This document shows positions 1 through 28,167 of a stretch of DNA of 64,000 bases, piece by piece; the first letter of the stretch is position 1; every line of letters starts with the position of its first letter. The notes under the pieces were generated by a model that was given only the letters and a program-made list of their open reading frames with translations, ran no database searches and was not told the origin of the DNA. Origin of the DNA: Muricea muricata. Taxonomy: Eukaryota > Cnidaria > Anthozoa > Malacalcyonacea > Plexauridae. The position numbers and the translations under genes were made by a program. The stretch covers positions 1,674,001-1,738,000 of the forward strand of contig OY979719.1 of the NCBI GenBank assembly GCA_963855995.1, given 5' to 3'.

Positions 1-221
1 GTAAGCGGGTTGATGCAAATATTGTTTCCATTGCAGCGTTGGCTTCGTGGTTTACAATGTCCATCCTGTCGACAGTAGAAGCTGTCCGTGCCACAAGTTT
101 GTGGAGCAGGTCCTGGAGCAGTCGAGTCCGAACTAGAACTACGCTTCACAACTGTATGACATTTAGTGCCCACAATTCCGATAAAAATGAAAAGACATAT
201 TATCCATGCAGAATTATACAT
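1..221 (-). CDS. Partial secreted/anchored protein with LDLa-like module (5' exon only)
   Basis: An ATG on the minus strand at 221-219 opens a frame that stays open to the left edge (73 codons). It starts MYNSAWIICLFIFIGIVG, a hydrophobic stretch that fits a signal peptide or membrane anchor. A Ser-rich spacer (about residues 27-40) follows, then Cys-GTDSFY-Cys-RQDGH-Cys-KPRSQR-Cys-NGNNI-Cys. Five cysteines with this spacing, the aromatic before Cys2 and the Arg-Cys-x-Gly step match an LDL-receptor class A module whose sixth cysteine would lie off the window. The acidic calcium ligands usual in the second half (the DxxDCxDxSDE pattern) are replaced by Asn/Ile/Pro, so if it is an LDLa fold it may not bind calcium. 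The rest of the gene lies to the left, outside the window. It could instead be another short disulfide-rich module. Confidence 0.5.
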   Translation of the reverse strand, partial: MYNSAWIICLFIFIGIVGTKCHTVVKRSSSSDSTAPGPAPQTCGTDSFYCRQDGHCKPRSQRCNGNNICINPL

Positions 222-3034
222 GTTTCGCTTGTGTACTCAACTCTCACTCTCCCAAATACCTGGAATGATTTGTTCCAGTTATACTACCATGCCTTGCTAT
301 AATTGGTCAGGATAATCATTTTTAAAGCCATATATGGTATTGTTATACACAAAGTGTTTTTTTGCTTTTTGATTGGAAAATTCGTGTCACATGTCGGTGG
401 ACAAAACGTCATATCCACTTGGTTGATATGGTAGCGAGGGCAAAATGACTACAGTTCACAGCAGGAGTTGGCTTACGTCATTTAAATAATGCAGCCAAAG
501 AGCAGAGACTACGAACAGAGAAAGGTAGATAGGAAATTGAAATTTCTGCCTTAAAGTTTACTCTTACACCCGCAAAGAACACTGGACTGGAGTACAAAGA
601 TAGCATCGCTGAACTTCACAATTTAATTATGAATGCGTGTTTCAGTATTATCCATTTTACAGGTCAATGAACTTACCACAGGATACACAGATGTGCAATT
701 CAGGGTATTTCTTGTCTTACGTGATTGGCTTGGGTACGTCATACGCACGCTCATTTCTGGCAAGTACACACGCAAGATTTTATAAGGAATTAGATAGGGA
801 ATGTCAAATAAACGGTGATTTTAAGAAAACTTTGCCTTGGTTCACAGAAATATATAAAAAGAAGTTGCCCTGTGGATATGATGTAATCCGTGAGGGAGGG
901 AAATCATAGAACTCTTAGGGTCGTGGTAAGGATCATCTATCATAAAGTCGTTTTATCCAAATGTCAGGAAGAAAGATGGAACATCCGATTGTAGCGACGT
1001 ATTTTTCAAACCCTGAATTTCGTTTTTTCGCTGTTGAAAAAGTTGTGGATAGCCAAATATGTATCCAATAGACCTTTCTTATAATAACGTCAAACACAGA
1101 AAACATAATCTTGGACGAAATTTGATTGGCTCAATATTTTTGACAAGCCAATTAAATTCCGTGTAACATCTCGAAGCCACATTGGGCTTCATTACGAGAA
1201 AGGATATTAAGATACATCCAGTAAAGATGAAATGTTAAATATTCGATAGTTTTATTTAGTAATTAGGAATAACAACTACAACAGTAAATTAATGTGTATT
1301 GGCCAAAAGAAAGAGCAAAAAATGAATGGAAAAGCCTTTGTGAGGCACCCTGCTTATAACCTCACTCTATATAATAATGTACTGTTTTGAATTATATTGA
1401 ATTGTGTGGCATTGTGTTTTACGTTACCATTTTATTGTATTGTATTTCTGTTGTATTCTATTGTTTTGCGTTAGTTTCATATAAAACTTAATAATGTGAA
1501 GATGCTCCTAGGCAGAACAGTTTTGCACACCAAGATCCATAAATGAATTGCACAAATAAAGTAAGAGTTCTTAAATGCTGCTCTTCTGGAAAATGGCACT
1601 TATGGAAATGAAAGGCAAGGATTCAAGGTTGTACAAGGAAAAGGAGGTAAAAATTAATAAAAAGAAAAGAGTGAGTGGGCAATATAATAAGACCAATGCA
1701 TGATCAACACTTTAAGTTTGGGATAGGGTGGGTGGAGAGTGGGTGGTGAGTGGCAAGACAATTAAGGAAAAGAAGATATTTAGGAATTATGGCCATGAAG
1801 GGTAACATAAGTTGGTATTAAATTTTGATTATCTGGGTCATCATAAGCTATCAGCTTTGCAGTTATGGTCTTAACTAAAATGAATGATTGTACTGTACAT
1901 GGTATAAAGCTTTCAAAGAGACAATAAGGCACTTGTCATTTAGCTACAGTAAAATTCAGCATTGAGTCACAAATCATAGGCCAAACTTATTCAACACATT
2001 TAGGTGCGATGTCCATATTCATAACATGCAAATACTAAATTGACATTCTTGTAAAGTTTTTGCCCTAGCAGAATGGTTATATATATATTATATCTCTGCA
2101 GTTGTGCACAAATGTTACTTCCACATCCTGATATTTTGCATGGCAACTTGAATTGGGATCTGGGCGATTTTTCATTGTTTTGAAACCTGAACTGATGACT
2201 TTTCTGATGACTTTTGATGAGATGGATTTAACAATACATGCATAACTGTAAGAATATTGCGCTTTTTTACTGGTAGGACCATCTATTCCTGTTCTAAATG
2301 TTGCAATTATTTAAAGCAGGGCCCCAAATCTGGTGAAAAATTACCTGATCTCGTCCCATCAATCCTGTCTAAAGCACTACATTCATCATAAATCTACCAT
2401 ATCAGAGCCATGTGAAACAAGATCACTTCGAAAACATATATATTAAATTTCAGCACATGCAAGTAAAACTACATCTAATGTAGCAGGTCATGGATATTCA
2501 TCTACCTTCTCTTATTTCTTGTCGTACCACACTACAACATACCTGTAGGCTCAGCTGTAGGTTGTATCATGATTGCTGTGTCTCATGTACAATATATCCA
2601 GTTTAAAGATCAATAGACGTAATTTTTGAACTTTCCCTGCCATAAATTTCGTACACATTTTTATATAATTCCAATGTTGTAAACAACAAATAATTGACAA
2701 ATTTTATTGAAGAAGTTATTAATGAACTGCGTGGTTGGTGGTGCATGGTAATAAACAGGCGTGTTCCTTAGATTTTCTACTGGTATTTCCTCATTCCGTA
2801 CTATTTTCCCTGGCATTCTCCAACTTATTTTCACACTCAATTTTCGTTTTCCTTAATTTGTTGCGTAAATTTCTATACAGTTTTCCGAATATCATAGTAT
2901 TACGTAATCTTTTCTCCACATGTTTCAGTGATTGTTTACAAAAGTATTTGTAATATACATAGTTGTAAATAAAATATTTCAAAATTTCGAGTTCAAAAAT
3001 GGATTAAAACGATTAAAAAAGGTTGCCAGAAGTA
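222..3034. other. Intergenic, no gene recognised
   Basis: AT-rich sequence between the minus-strand exon at 1-221 and the plus-strand ABC transporter, so it should contain the promoters of both divergent genes. I see no convincing coding exon. Short open frames at 637-909 and 2735-2982 show no family signature. No long repeat or RNA gene is evident. Confidence 0.5.
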
Positions 3035-6000
3035 ATGTTAAGAATGGCGTTTCGTTTCTGCTCAAGATTTTTGTATGACAGTTCAAAGTTGAAATATTGG
3101 AATATCAGACTATTTTATGCTACCGGCTTGTCAGTAACGGGATTTTTGGGCCGCAGAATGTGTACACAAACATTTGTAAAAGCTTCACGGCAAGACAGGA
3201 GCTGTTTAATAGGAAGTAGAATATGTTTTAAAAGAGGTTTAAGTACAAGAAATGACGTGTCAATTAAAGAAAAACGCACTGATTTAATGAGATTGTTCAA
3301 TCTGGCCAGGCCTGAGGCACTTAGGATTACTGGTATGGTTTCATATCGCATATTGTAGTATTTTCAGATACCTAGTGCATGATTATATGGAGGTTTGCAT
3401 GTGATAGCTTTGTTGAAGATACACAATTTCATATGTTGTTTGATAGAATTTGAAAGTTTACATAGGGTTAATTCCTGGTTTTGCCAAAAGGTGCCCCATC
3501 ACCTAGCCCACAGACCAGCCTAAGGTCCCATTTACCATTCAACTATTCATGGAATAAAATTACTTGTTATTTACATTTGTATCTGTTTGCCTTGTTCTTC
3601 AAAAAATGCTATCAAAATATAAAAGTATATACCCTGACATAATCACATATTTCATTGCATGCTAACTGTGTTGGTGAATATACCAGCTGAACAACAGATC
3701 TGTTCTGTGGCTGAACTGCAAAATGCCTAGGTCCATAGCTGAACCTTTCAGTTCCTGGGTGGTTCGACCATTGAATAATTGGTAGCATGAATTGGCAATA
3801 TATATACAATAGCAAGGAAATTAAGGAGGGGGGGTCATTGTTGAGGATGTACAGGGGGGTGATTATGCCCCTCCCCATGCTTTATGTTCTCACATGGCAT
3901 GTGTTAAAAAAGCTGTTTGCCAAGTGCATTCTTCCTTGTTCATGCTCCCTTGTTCATGCTCCCTTGCTGGTTAATCAGAGGAGCATTTGCTAGGTGTTGT
4001 TAATTTTAGAAACACAGAATGCTCCATCTGGAAAACATTTTGACAGGTGCTGTTGTACTGTTGTTTGTATCATCTGGCATAACTATGGCCGTTCCATTTT
4101 GTATGGGGAAAATCATTGATCTTATCTACACAGATAGTCAAACGCACGATGCTATGATGCAAAAATTGACTGCATTTTCAAAGCTGCTGTGCGGAGTGTT
4201 TTTAATAGGGGCAGTGGCCAACACACTTCGAGTTTACTTGATATATACATCAGGTTAGTAATGTTTAAAGTAACACTGGTGAAGACTATTTTTTGTTTAT
4301 TTAATACATTTCCATAACAACAATCATGTCCAATAAAACCATTCCTTCCCCTGCCAAGATCATGCTGATTTCAACTTAGAAATATATCTATGCACTTTAT
4401 GCACTACAATAACCAAAACTATCTTTTTTAGGAGAAAGAATAATTTTCAGGCTAAGACAAAAGCTTTTTCAATCTGTAACAAATCAGGAGATAGCATTTT
4501 TCGACAAAAGAGGAACGGGAGAATTGGTTAACAGACTTTCAGGAGATACTTCATTGATAGGACATGCAATAACTTACAATGTTTCTGATGGATTGCGAGC
4601 CTTTGTTCAAGCATCAGCTGGCATCTCAATGATGGTAATGAAAGCTTGTTACAGCGAAGCTCACTGTTTTGATCTTCATTTTATTTTCATTAAAGTAAAT
4701 GGTTTGTGGTTTAGGCAATTTAGGTAAATCACGTTTCCAAAATCGACCCATCATAAGGAAAACCACCAGTTAAAATGGGCGAACACTGAAAAATGTTTTT
4801 CAGTGGTTCAGTGGACTGACTCAATGTTTTTCAGTAAACTAATTCAATCATTTGTGAACTGGGTCATTTTACTTTACCTTTTCCAGTGCTACACTTCTCC
4901 CAAACTGGCGTCAATAGTACTGGGAGTTGTCCCGCCGGTGGCAGCTCTTTCCGTGGCCTATGGAAGATACTTACGAGTAATTACGAAGAATGTTCGAGAT
5001 TCGCTGGCCGAATCAACTAACGTACGAGATTTATATACGCAGTTCAGTATAATGATACTTAAGTTTCAAACGCTGGGTGTTAAACTTTATTTCCATGTAG
5101 ATTGCGGAGGAATCGTTAAGTAACATTCGTACTGTACAGGCATTTGGTCAAGAAGATAAACAACTGTCCAGGTAATTCAAAACACCAGCTCAAAAGTGAA
5201 ATAAGAGGTGTCAAGCATAACGATTTATATACTGTATTATTGATATGATGAATTTATCGGCTGTTTGTTTCATACAGGTACAGAACGAAGGTGGAAGAAG
5301 TGTTTAAGTTAACAAAAAAGGATGCACTGGCGTCGGGAATATTTTGGGGCTTTGTAAGTCCGTTCATCGAACAACATTGTCGGATTCTCTTTTCTTCGCT
5401 TGTTGCCTTTGTTCTTTTCTTCATTTCCTAATCGTTACTTCCTTTTCTTTTCATCATTTCCTAATCGTTCTTTTCTTTTCTTCATTTCCTAATCGTTCCT
5501 TCCTTTTCTTCTCCACATTTCCAAATCGTTCCTTCCTTCTCTTTTCTTCATTTCCTAATATTTCCTTCCTTTTCTTTTCCGTTCCTATTTTATTCCTCTT
5601 TCCTCAATTCTTCAGGGTTATCCTGCCGTCTTTTTTGCGAGTTGAACTGGTTAAGTAAGCGGTGCTAGATGTCTTGCTTAGTCATTCTAAAACTTTAATC
5701 ACGAACTTGAACATTGTTTCAGTCAGTCTGGCAACAATACAGTACCACCTGACGATTTTGAAGGACCTTATTTCTCATTTTTAAACTAGAACTATAGACT
5801 TAATTCTAATCGGTGCTTCCCAACCATCTATGATCTGTATAATAGCCTTTCTTCGTCTTTATTAAGACTGGCTTATCCGGGAACCTAATCGTGTTACTAG
5901 TGCTCTACTATGGCGGCAACATGGTGTCTTTGTCGCAAATTACGGTCGGCGGTTTGACGTCCTTCATGGTTTATGCCGCATGGGTCGGTATTTCTGTCGG

Positions 6001-8998
6001 AGGTGAGATCTTTACAATATATAAATGTTCACGAACCAAGGAAGTTTTTCTAACTGTTTTAACCTTGGTATTTGAGGATATCTGCAAATAATTGCTTCAA
6101 AGTTAAAACATCCATTAATCTGGACACGATTTCGGGAAATATGCCCGTAAAACTCGAGTTTTCATCGATTCAAGTCATTCATTATTTTTTGAATAGCCCA
6201 TGTCGCATGTTTCAGCGAGAAAATGAATTTCATTATGAACTATGCCCGATTAGACATCTCGTAACCGAGGGTTGACAAGGTCTATCTGTGTTTCGTGAAG
6301 TTGGGAAAAGATCACTTTAAAACTTTTGAAAGCTCAAACAAAAATCTCAGTTGCATCAACTCGTAGGAGATATATTAAATCATTACGCGAAATTAGTTTT
6401 GATGTGCACCTTTGTTCGGTCTTCTGAAAATTTAAGAGTGATCTTCTCCAACTTTTCGAACCACAGATAGCCCTTGTTAACCCTCAACTGATCTGTCACC
6501 AATACATTTCTGTCGTGTTTCTCGTTTTCTAGGCTTCAGTTCGTTTTATTCCGAACTCATGAAAGGCGTTGGTGCAGGCTCACGACTGTGGCAATTGTTG
6601 GACAGAAAACCATTGATACCTCGCTTGGGTTGGTCAGCGTTCATTCGTGTTTTTTTCTGAATTGTAGCGCCGCTAGCCGTAGTTGAGCTGGAAACAGCCT
6701 TCCAATCTAGGAATCGTTAAGAGCCGTAAATATGCATGATGGGAAGGTAACACTACCCTCGGGAAAAAACGAGACTTGTCGGTAATCGATTGCAATTCGT
6801 CCATAAATTTATTAATAGAATTTATAGAGTCGGTAAATATCAAAGGTGGAGGAACGGCCTCCCCCCTCACACGGAATAGTCTTTCGGTACCCCCCACACC
6901 TTCCTGAATTCTTTGCTTCTTCACTGAATATGTCAAATGTGCTCACAATTTACTCATACGCTCTACTTGAGCATACTAAGTAAATGTTACATACAATATA
7001 GCTTTGTTTTTTAGTTGGCGTTGCGTTGGATGACGACGATCTTGACAGAGGAATCGAATTTAAGAATGTACACTTTAAGTACCCAACTCGTCCGGATGTC
7101 CCTATATTCTCCTCGTTGGATCTCAAGTTTCCTGCACGTCACGTGACCGCCGTCGTCGGGCCGAGCGGGTCTGGGAAGAGTACGATTGCGTCATTATTGT
7201 TACGGTTTTATGACCCGGATGTTGGCTCGATTCAGATCGGCGGTCATGATAGTCGCGATGTGCAACCTGATTGGATAAGACGTCAGATTGGGATTGTCAG
7301 TCAGGTATAGACCCATTGCACTTGGCGAATTTGTTCTTGCTACAGGTTTGCAGGTGCAATGGGTCTATAGGTCGGTTTATTGCTGCTCTTTGTTCTATTG
7401 CTAGTTTAAGTATTAGTTACAATAGTCTGTCGTCTAAGACAACTAACAATACGTTCGTTGTAAAAATAAAATGTTCCCATTCTCAACTAGTGTGTTTTCG
7501 CATCTTTACCAGGAACCCATACTGTTTTCCGGCAGTATACAAGAAAACATAGCTTATGGTTGGCGACCAGAGAATGGATTGTTAAAATTTGAAGATATTT
7601 TAAATGCCGCTCGCCAAGCGAATGCTCTGGAATTTATTGAAAGTTTTCCTCAAGGTTTTAGCACAGTCGTCGGACAGAAAGGACAAAGTCTTTCTGGTAA
7701 GTTCATTGGTGAAACGTCTTCGTACGGTATGGTATGGTCAAAGAGTAGAGACTACAAAGAGGGACCACTTCATCCAAAAAAGCGTAAGGTGTTGTCGTGA
7801 TGATTCGTCATGGGCGCCATGTTCCTAGCCAGTGCCCTAAACAGAAGCATATCCCCCCGGTATTAGTAGCCGTTTTTAATATTTCAGGGGGAGACAAGCC
7901 TTCAATATTCGTCATGGGCGCCATGTTCCTAGCCAGTGCCCTAAACAGAAGCATTTCCCCCCTGAAATATTAAAAATGGCTACTAATACCGGGGGGAAAT
8001 GCTTCTGTTTAGGGCACTGGCTAGGAACATGGCGCCCATGACGAATCATCACGACAGCACCTTACGCTTTTTTGACTGAAGTGGTCCCTCTTTGTAGTCT
8101 CTACTCTTTGGTATGGTGTTATGGTATGGTATGGTATGGTGTTATGGTAAGGTGTCGTGTGGCATGGTAAAACTATGATACATACATTTTCTTCTTTTAT
8201 TCATTCAAGGTGGACAGCGTCAAAGGATCGCCATTGCTCGAGCATTATTGAAGGTAAAACAGATATCACTGGGTTACTGAAATAATGATCATTGTATGTA
8301 GCTAGTGTACATACTTATGTTGAAGATGAAGTGTGGTCTTACTTAACATGACGAAATCTAGTATCAATGTTTACACTTTACTCTCAATTTTCCAGAATCC
8401 CAAAATCTTAGTCCTGGACGAAGCTACGAGGTAAGAGTGCTTTTTAGTTCAAATTTAGTCCGTAAATACTTTACAATTTCATAGGATATTCTATACCATA
8501 AATTTAGATTTTTCCATCTGTGGAGAACCAAGATACCAGCTTTTTCGTCTATGTCCAAAAATCTAGCTTAACCATTCATCCTCACAGGCAATGAATCACA
8601 CAAATACATGAATTGTAAACAAAATGACAGCAAAAATGTTTACTTTTCTCGACCAAGCGTATCTAAAATTACAGTAGCGAAAGCAGAAACTGGCTAAGAA
8701 CCTTTTACACGAATGCCATTGTTTTCTATCTTGCAGCGCGTTGGATGCAAAGAGCGAACATATTGTGCAAGAGGCTTTAGATCGTTTGATGAAGGAAAGA
8801 ACGGTTATAACGATTGCCCATAGACTATCCACAATTAAAAATGCTCATAATATTTTAGTTTTGGACAAAGGCAAGATCTGCCAATCTGGTTCGTATTCAG
8901 AACTCATGCACGACCTACAAGGATTATTTTATAAACTCATAGAAAAACAGGCGTTTTCTAATACATCTGTAAATGCGTTACCAAATGAAGCTAAATAA
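3035..8998 (+). CDS. ABCB10: Mitochondrial ABC half-transporter, ABCB10-like
   Basis: Thirteen exons join in frame to 678 aa: 3035-3332, 4047-4253, 4432-4634, 4887-5021, 5101-5171, 5278-5353, 5867-6002, 6533-6628, 7015-7304, 7513-7696, 8210-8253, 8396-8430, 8737-8998 (TAA). The first 80 or so residues are rich in Arg, Ser and aromatics with almost no acid, as in a mitochondrial presequence. The first ATG is 3035; a frame read from 3023 would start at TTG. The transmembrane domain begins [17 protein letters not shown]. The nucleotide-binding domain has Walker [10 protein letters not shown] (about 456-464), Q-loop SQEP across exons 9/10, signature LSGGQRQR across exons 10/11, Walker B ILVLDE (about 584-589), D-loop SALD across exons 12/13 and H-loop His in TIAHRLS (about 620). 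All catalytic residues are present. Known ABCB10 is a homodimer of the inner mitochondrial membrane tied to haem synthesis and redox protection. Human ABCB10 is 738 aa, so length fits. Confidence 0.93.
5396..5592. repeat. Pyrimidine-rich minisatellite in ABCB10 intron 6
   Basis: Degenerate tandem copies of a 20-25 bp unit built around TTTCCTAATCGTTCCTTCC and TTTTCTTC. It lies downstream of exon 6. It leaves an open frame of about 100 codons of Phe/Ser/Leu that is compositional only. Confidence 0.75.
7739..8110. mobile_element. 372-bp foldback (MITE-like) element in ABCB10 intron 10
   Basis: Near-perfect terminal inverted repeats: CAAAGAGTAGAGACTACAAA at the left end and its reverse complement at 8091-8110. 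The arms continue almost to the centre. The left arm contains a second, direct copy of its inner part (the GTCATGGGCGCCATGTTCC block occurs near 7808 and again near 7911), so a copy must have duplicated internally. GTATGGT is present on both sides and may be a 7-bp target duplication, although the flank is itself a GGTAT simple repeat. No transposase frame. Confidence 0.85.
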
Positions 8999-10257
8999 AC
9001 TTATAAGCGAAGTCGGTGGTCGACCGCGCCATCTTGTTATTCCAAATTAATCTAGGTTAATGCATAGAGAATGAGAAAATGAGAAAAACAGACATACAGT
9101 CAGATTGGTTTGGGCAGACGTGATTCTTTAACATTTCCTGTTACTTAAATATTCATTTATTAATAATATTCTATTTATATTCACATAGTTTTTGCATTAG
9201 AATTCTCTTTCACCTCCATAGTTCTCGGCACAGTTTAGATATTCATCAACATATCATCCCATTTAATTTCATGTAATAATATTTTATATCTTTATTTACA
9301 ATTACATTGATTTATATATCTATACCTTCTTTAACTTACTTCATTGGTAAACTTGAAATATCTCTTAAGATATCTTTTGGGGTCATTGGAGTTATTCTAT
9401 TTGGAAGTTATTATCACAACATGGAGAATGGATAATAGGGCGACTCGAGTTGAACCATTAGCCCTGGTTCACACTCCTCGTAAGAATCGGGCGGGACTTC
9501 TTCTGGCCGATGTGATTGAATGAATTCTATACCATAGCCAAAGCAATGTAATATCTGTCCTATACTTTAGTTTGCTCACATATTCATTCACATACGTTGG
9601 AAGGAAAAAATCCCTGATTCTTACAAGTGCGAACTTTGCGCATGTCGCATTACGCATGTCTTTACCATTACTCCCGCCAGTTAACTGCATTTTCTGGCCA
9701 ATAAGAACGCTGAAATGGCTGGTCGCAGCCAGGTAACTGCACAAAAATAGAGCGCCATGTTGCATCGCTGAGTCGCCCTAACATGCATGTCCTTACACTG
9801 TGTGATAAAAGGACACCCAAATATACAACAGCTAAAGCACATTCAGGGTACGTATTGGCCAATATCGACCCTGGTTACAATTTAACGTGCACTTAGAAAC
9901 TGGTCTGCAAGAGCACAAGTATATTAATAGTTAGCCCTGCCAATAAAACTACCAGTTATGTGTCTGCACTCCTGTGGCAACAAAGGAGGCAGAAAACATA
10001 ATTATTGAGCCCTGTGCCAGTGAAATGATTAAAATTAGCCTTGCTAAATTTACAGAACCTCTGTAAATAAGACGTATTATTAATATCGTGATAAAAATTG
10101 ACGAGAGTTGAGATTTCTATTCCTAGTAGAGTGTGATCTCGCAACTGGTTGAACGTCAGTCCTCCGCAGAGCGAGAAATTTAGGTGGAGGCTAAAGAAGT
10201 TTCACAACCTCCCACAACAATTGATATTTCATATCGTTTACCTCGTGAGTATTTGCG
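8999..10257. other. Intergenic between convergent genes
   Basis: Space between the 3' ends of the ABCB10-like gene (+) and the PLEKHH-like gene (-). It is AT-rich and must hold both 3' UTRs. A weak inverted pair (around 9463-9490 and 9611-9635, sharing a TTCACACTxxTAAGAATC-like stretch) hints at a decayed foldback element. No coding frame with family signatures. Confidence 0.5.
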
Positions 10258-25689
<15,432 letters not shown>

Positions 25690-27478
25690 ATTTTGACAGT
25701 GTTTTACGATAATGTATCATGCTATAGCCAGCTGAGCTAACCCATATTCCCAAGTGTGTGTGTTGTTTTTCTCCAGATGTGAACGATATAGAATTATTCA
25801 GATACTGCCTCTTTACTTATGATAAAAACTTCCTGTTGTATTGTTAACCGACAAAAACTGCGCCGAGATCGGATACGAAATTACCCATTCACATATAAAA
25901 ATAACGTATTGAACAAATGAACAGAGGCGAATACACAAAGTCTGACAATCCACACATTGATTTTGAAAGGCTCGACATGCAATATTCAGCATCAACTTTA
26001 GGTTTTTGGATGCTGTACGCTGTTTATTGCACCAGCGAGCGTTTTGATGTTAATGTTCAACTTTTTTTTGTTGATAAATTAGCGATGCAGGACTGCGTTT
26101 CCGGTTTGAATTATACCACGCCTCATGCACAAACCGCAGTTCTTTCGATTTTAATTACACCTCACGTTGACGTACTTCGCTATTGTTTTTCACCTCTATA
26201 GAAATTTTGTTCATCGTTTGGAAGGGCAATTTTTTGAAAAACATTGTCAATGAAAATAAAAGTCAATTCAGTTAATAAACGACAGACATAGCGACCGCAG
26301 CGACAGGGAACTGTCGCGTTAATTAACGTAATTTATTCAACAATTTACACTGTGTGTTTAACAATTGATGAACAAGTATGAGACGTCAACGCTTTGGCCA
26401 CTGGTCTATTCTTCCACACAATGGCTAAAGAAAACTCTTCATGTTTCCTAAAGCTTCTAGAACAATCCCCTACTGATTGTATTACATGAATGGCTTTATT
26501 CTTCCAAACAAAATGTCGGTGAGCTGCCATCTACCAGATAATGTCTGCAGATGTTTATCTTTCGCTATTTGTGTGGGAGTTTGACCAAATTATTAGCAAT
26601 TGTTAGCAAATTATTAGAAGGTTATAAAATTCAGAGACTGGCTCGCCCACGTCAACAAGAAAAGACAATTCGAGACAGTTTTCAGACATTTTATGGTCAC
26701 ATCCGCATCCACGAGCTTAGGCATTGTTAAAATATTGGCTTTTTCCTTTTACGATTTTGAAAACCACATGCAAGGAAGTTTTTACCCAAAAATGAACCGT
26801 GTGAGACTGGATTTACGCACGCAAAGACGGCCACACGAGCCAATCTCGGCAATCTTATTAATTTTTTAACAAAAGGCCTATTTTTGCCATTTTTGGGGCA
26901 CAACTGTCCAACCAACTCATGTAAAACCTTAAATAATTGGGGGGTTTACAACTGCACAAATTTTTAGAGTCAGACAAATTGATTTAGAAATGTACATTAT
27001 GTGTTGAACTGCACGTTAAATAAATGTAGTCTGAATCATGAGTCTATCAAGTCTGAGTATGGCCCCGAGCAATCATCTGGCGGATATTGTCATTTTTCTT
27101 TAAAAATGCTTTGCACGATCTTTGTACGCGGTTACACATGCCCATCTCTCGGGGCATAGACATATTTAGCAATTTTAACAGATGGGAATCGATCTTGAGT
27201 TCCTAGTAACAATCATATCCCTTTTAAAATGAAAGATTTGGAACTGCAAATACGCCGTTTATTCTCAGTTTAAAGACACAAGTATTGTACATCATTTTTC
27301 TGTTATTATATATAAAACTGTGTCACCTTTTGTTTTTTAATTTATTCTTGAAACTTACGATGACTGGTGTTCGATGTTTTTCCATAACGCTAACTTTAAC
27401 CTTGACGAATATAGGTTACAAATATTATGAGCACCCAACTGTAGTGTTCGAAGCGTTTAGTATAAGTATATTGCTACC
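25690..27478. other. Intergenic upstream of the PLEKHH-like gene
   Basis: AT-rich stretch between the PLEKHH-like start codon (25689) and the stop of the next minus-strand gene (27479); both genes read leftward, so this holds one promoter and one 3' UTR. An open frame of 94 codons at 25917-26201 has no recognisable motif. I see no RNA gene or clear repeat. Confidence 0.5.
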
Positions 27479-28167
27479 TTATAAGAAAATGTTGTCATCC
27501 TCCGTGAAGAGGTCAAGAGGAGGTACTCTTGACGAGTTGTCTTCCCCCCTAAGAATTGGTGTTTGACTGGGCACTTGTTGTTCTAAAAAAATAACACAAA
27601 AATGGCATTTTATTGCTCGCTTCAGTAATTTCAGTGCACATATGAATGGGTACAGTACCTCTTGGTTGCACATTACTGTTTTGTGGTGTTCTCGGCGATA
27701 AGGAAGGCACTCGACCAGTTGGAAGTGGTGAAGAGACTTCTATAGGGAAGAGCTGCGATTGTCTCCCTGCCCAAGAAATTGTGCTCCATTAATAAGGTGC
27801 GTAGGTGGAGTAAAAATGGCATAAAGACGAGGTTGAGATATCGTGGGGAAAGAGACCAATTTAGAACCATGACCATATTGTGGACTAAAATGATGCTAGC
27901 AAAAACCAACACACCACCTAGCCCAGTTGGAAGTCAAAAACCTAATAGCCTTGAGGCATCATCATTATTGATCAAGAGAAAATTTGTTTTTATACCGATA
28001 TACTTTGTGACCTTTGTGTCGTTCGTAAGAAGAGTTTTGCTGTTATCAATATCTGGAACAATGGCAATCGGTGAAGAGACAATGGCGGAGGGTTTCTTCA
28101 TGAATGGTGAATGTGGAACCATATGAGCTGACGGCGAAGATATTTCGTAAAAATACTGCACAGACAT
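27479..28167 (-). CDS. Small Pro/Ser-rich protein gene, function unknown; one junction unresolved
   Basis: Four coding-looking segments on the minus strand. (1) 28167-28012, ATG start, MSVQYFYEISSPSAHMVPHS, 52 codons. (2) from 27895, phase 0, SPQYGHGSKLVSFPTISQPR and so on. (3) 27766-27659, SPLPTGRVPSLSPRTPQNSN region. (4) 27582-27479, ending DLFTEDDNIFL then TAA. Segments 1-2 and 3-4 join in frame at good splice sites. Segments 2 and 3 are contiguous but one frame apart: segment 2 stops about 30 nt into segment 3. Either a weak donor inside segment 2 is used with the acceptor before 27766, or there is an indel (natural or assembly). The product is rich in Pro, Ser and Thr-Pro/Ser-Pro pairs, probably disordered, with an acidic C-terminus. 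No known family recognised. It reads in the same direction as, and upstream of, the PLEKHH-like gene. Confidence 0.5.

Noticed and set aside
637-909. 90-codon plus-strand frame
   Set aside because: No recognisable motif and no splice-linked partner.
2791-2982. Minus-strand Lys/Arg/Glu-rich frame that looks like a coiled coil
   Set aside because: Short, ends in a stop with no usable donor, and no neighbouring exon found; possible but unsupported.
4019-4046. ATG at 4019 as an ABC transporter start or exon start
   Set aside because: The acceptor ending at 4046 joins exon 1 in frame and gives the family sequence; residues before it would be extra and break phase.
25917-26201. 94-codon open frame on the plus strand
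   Set aside because: No domain signature, starts in presumed upstream DNA of the PLEKHH-like gene, and no supporting exon nearby.
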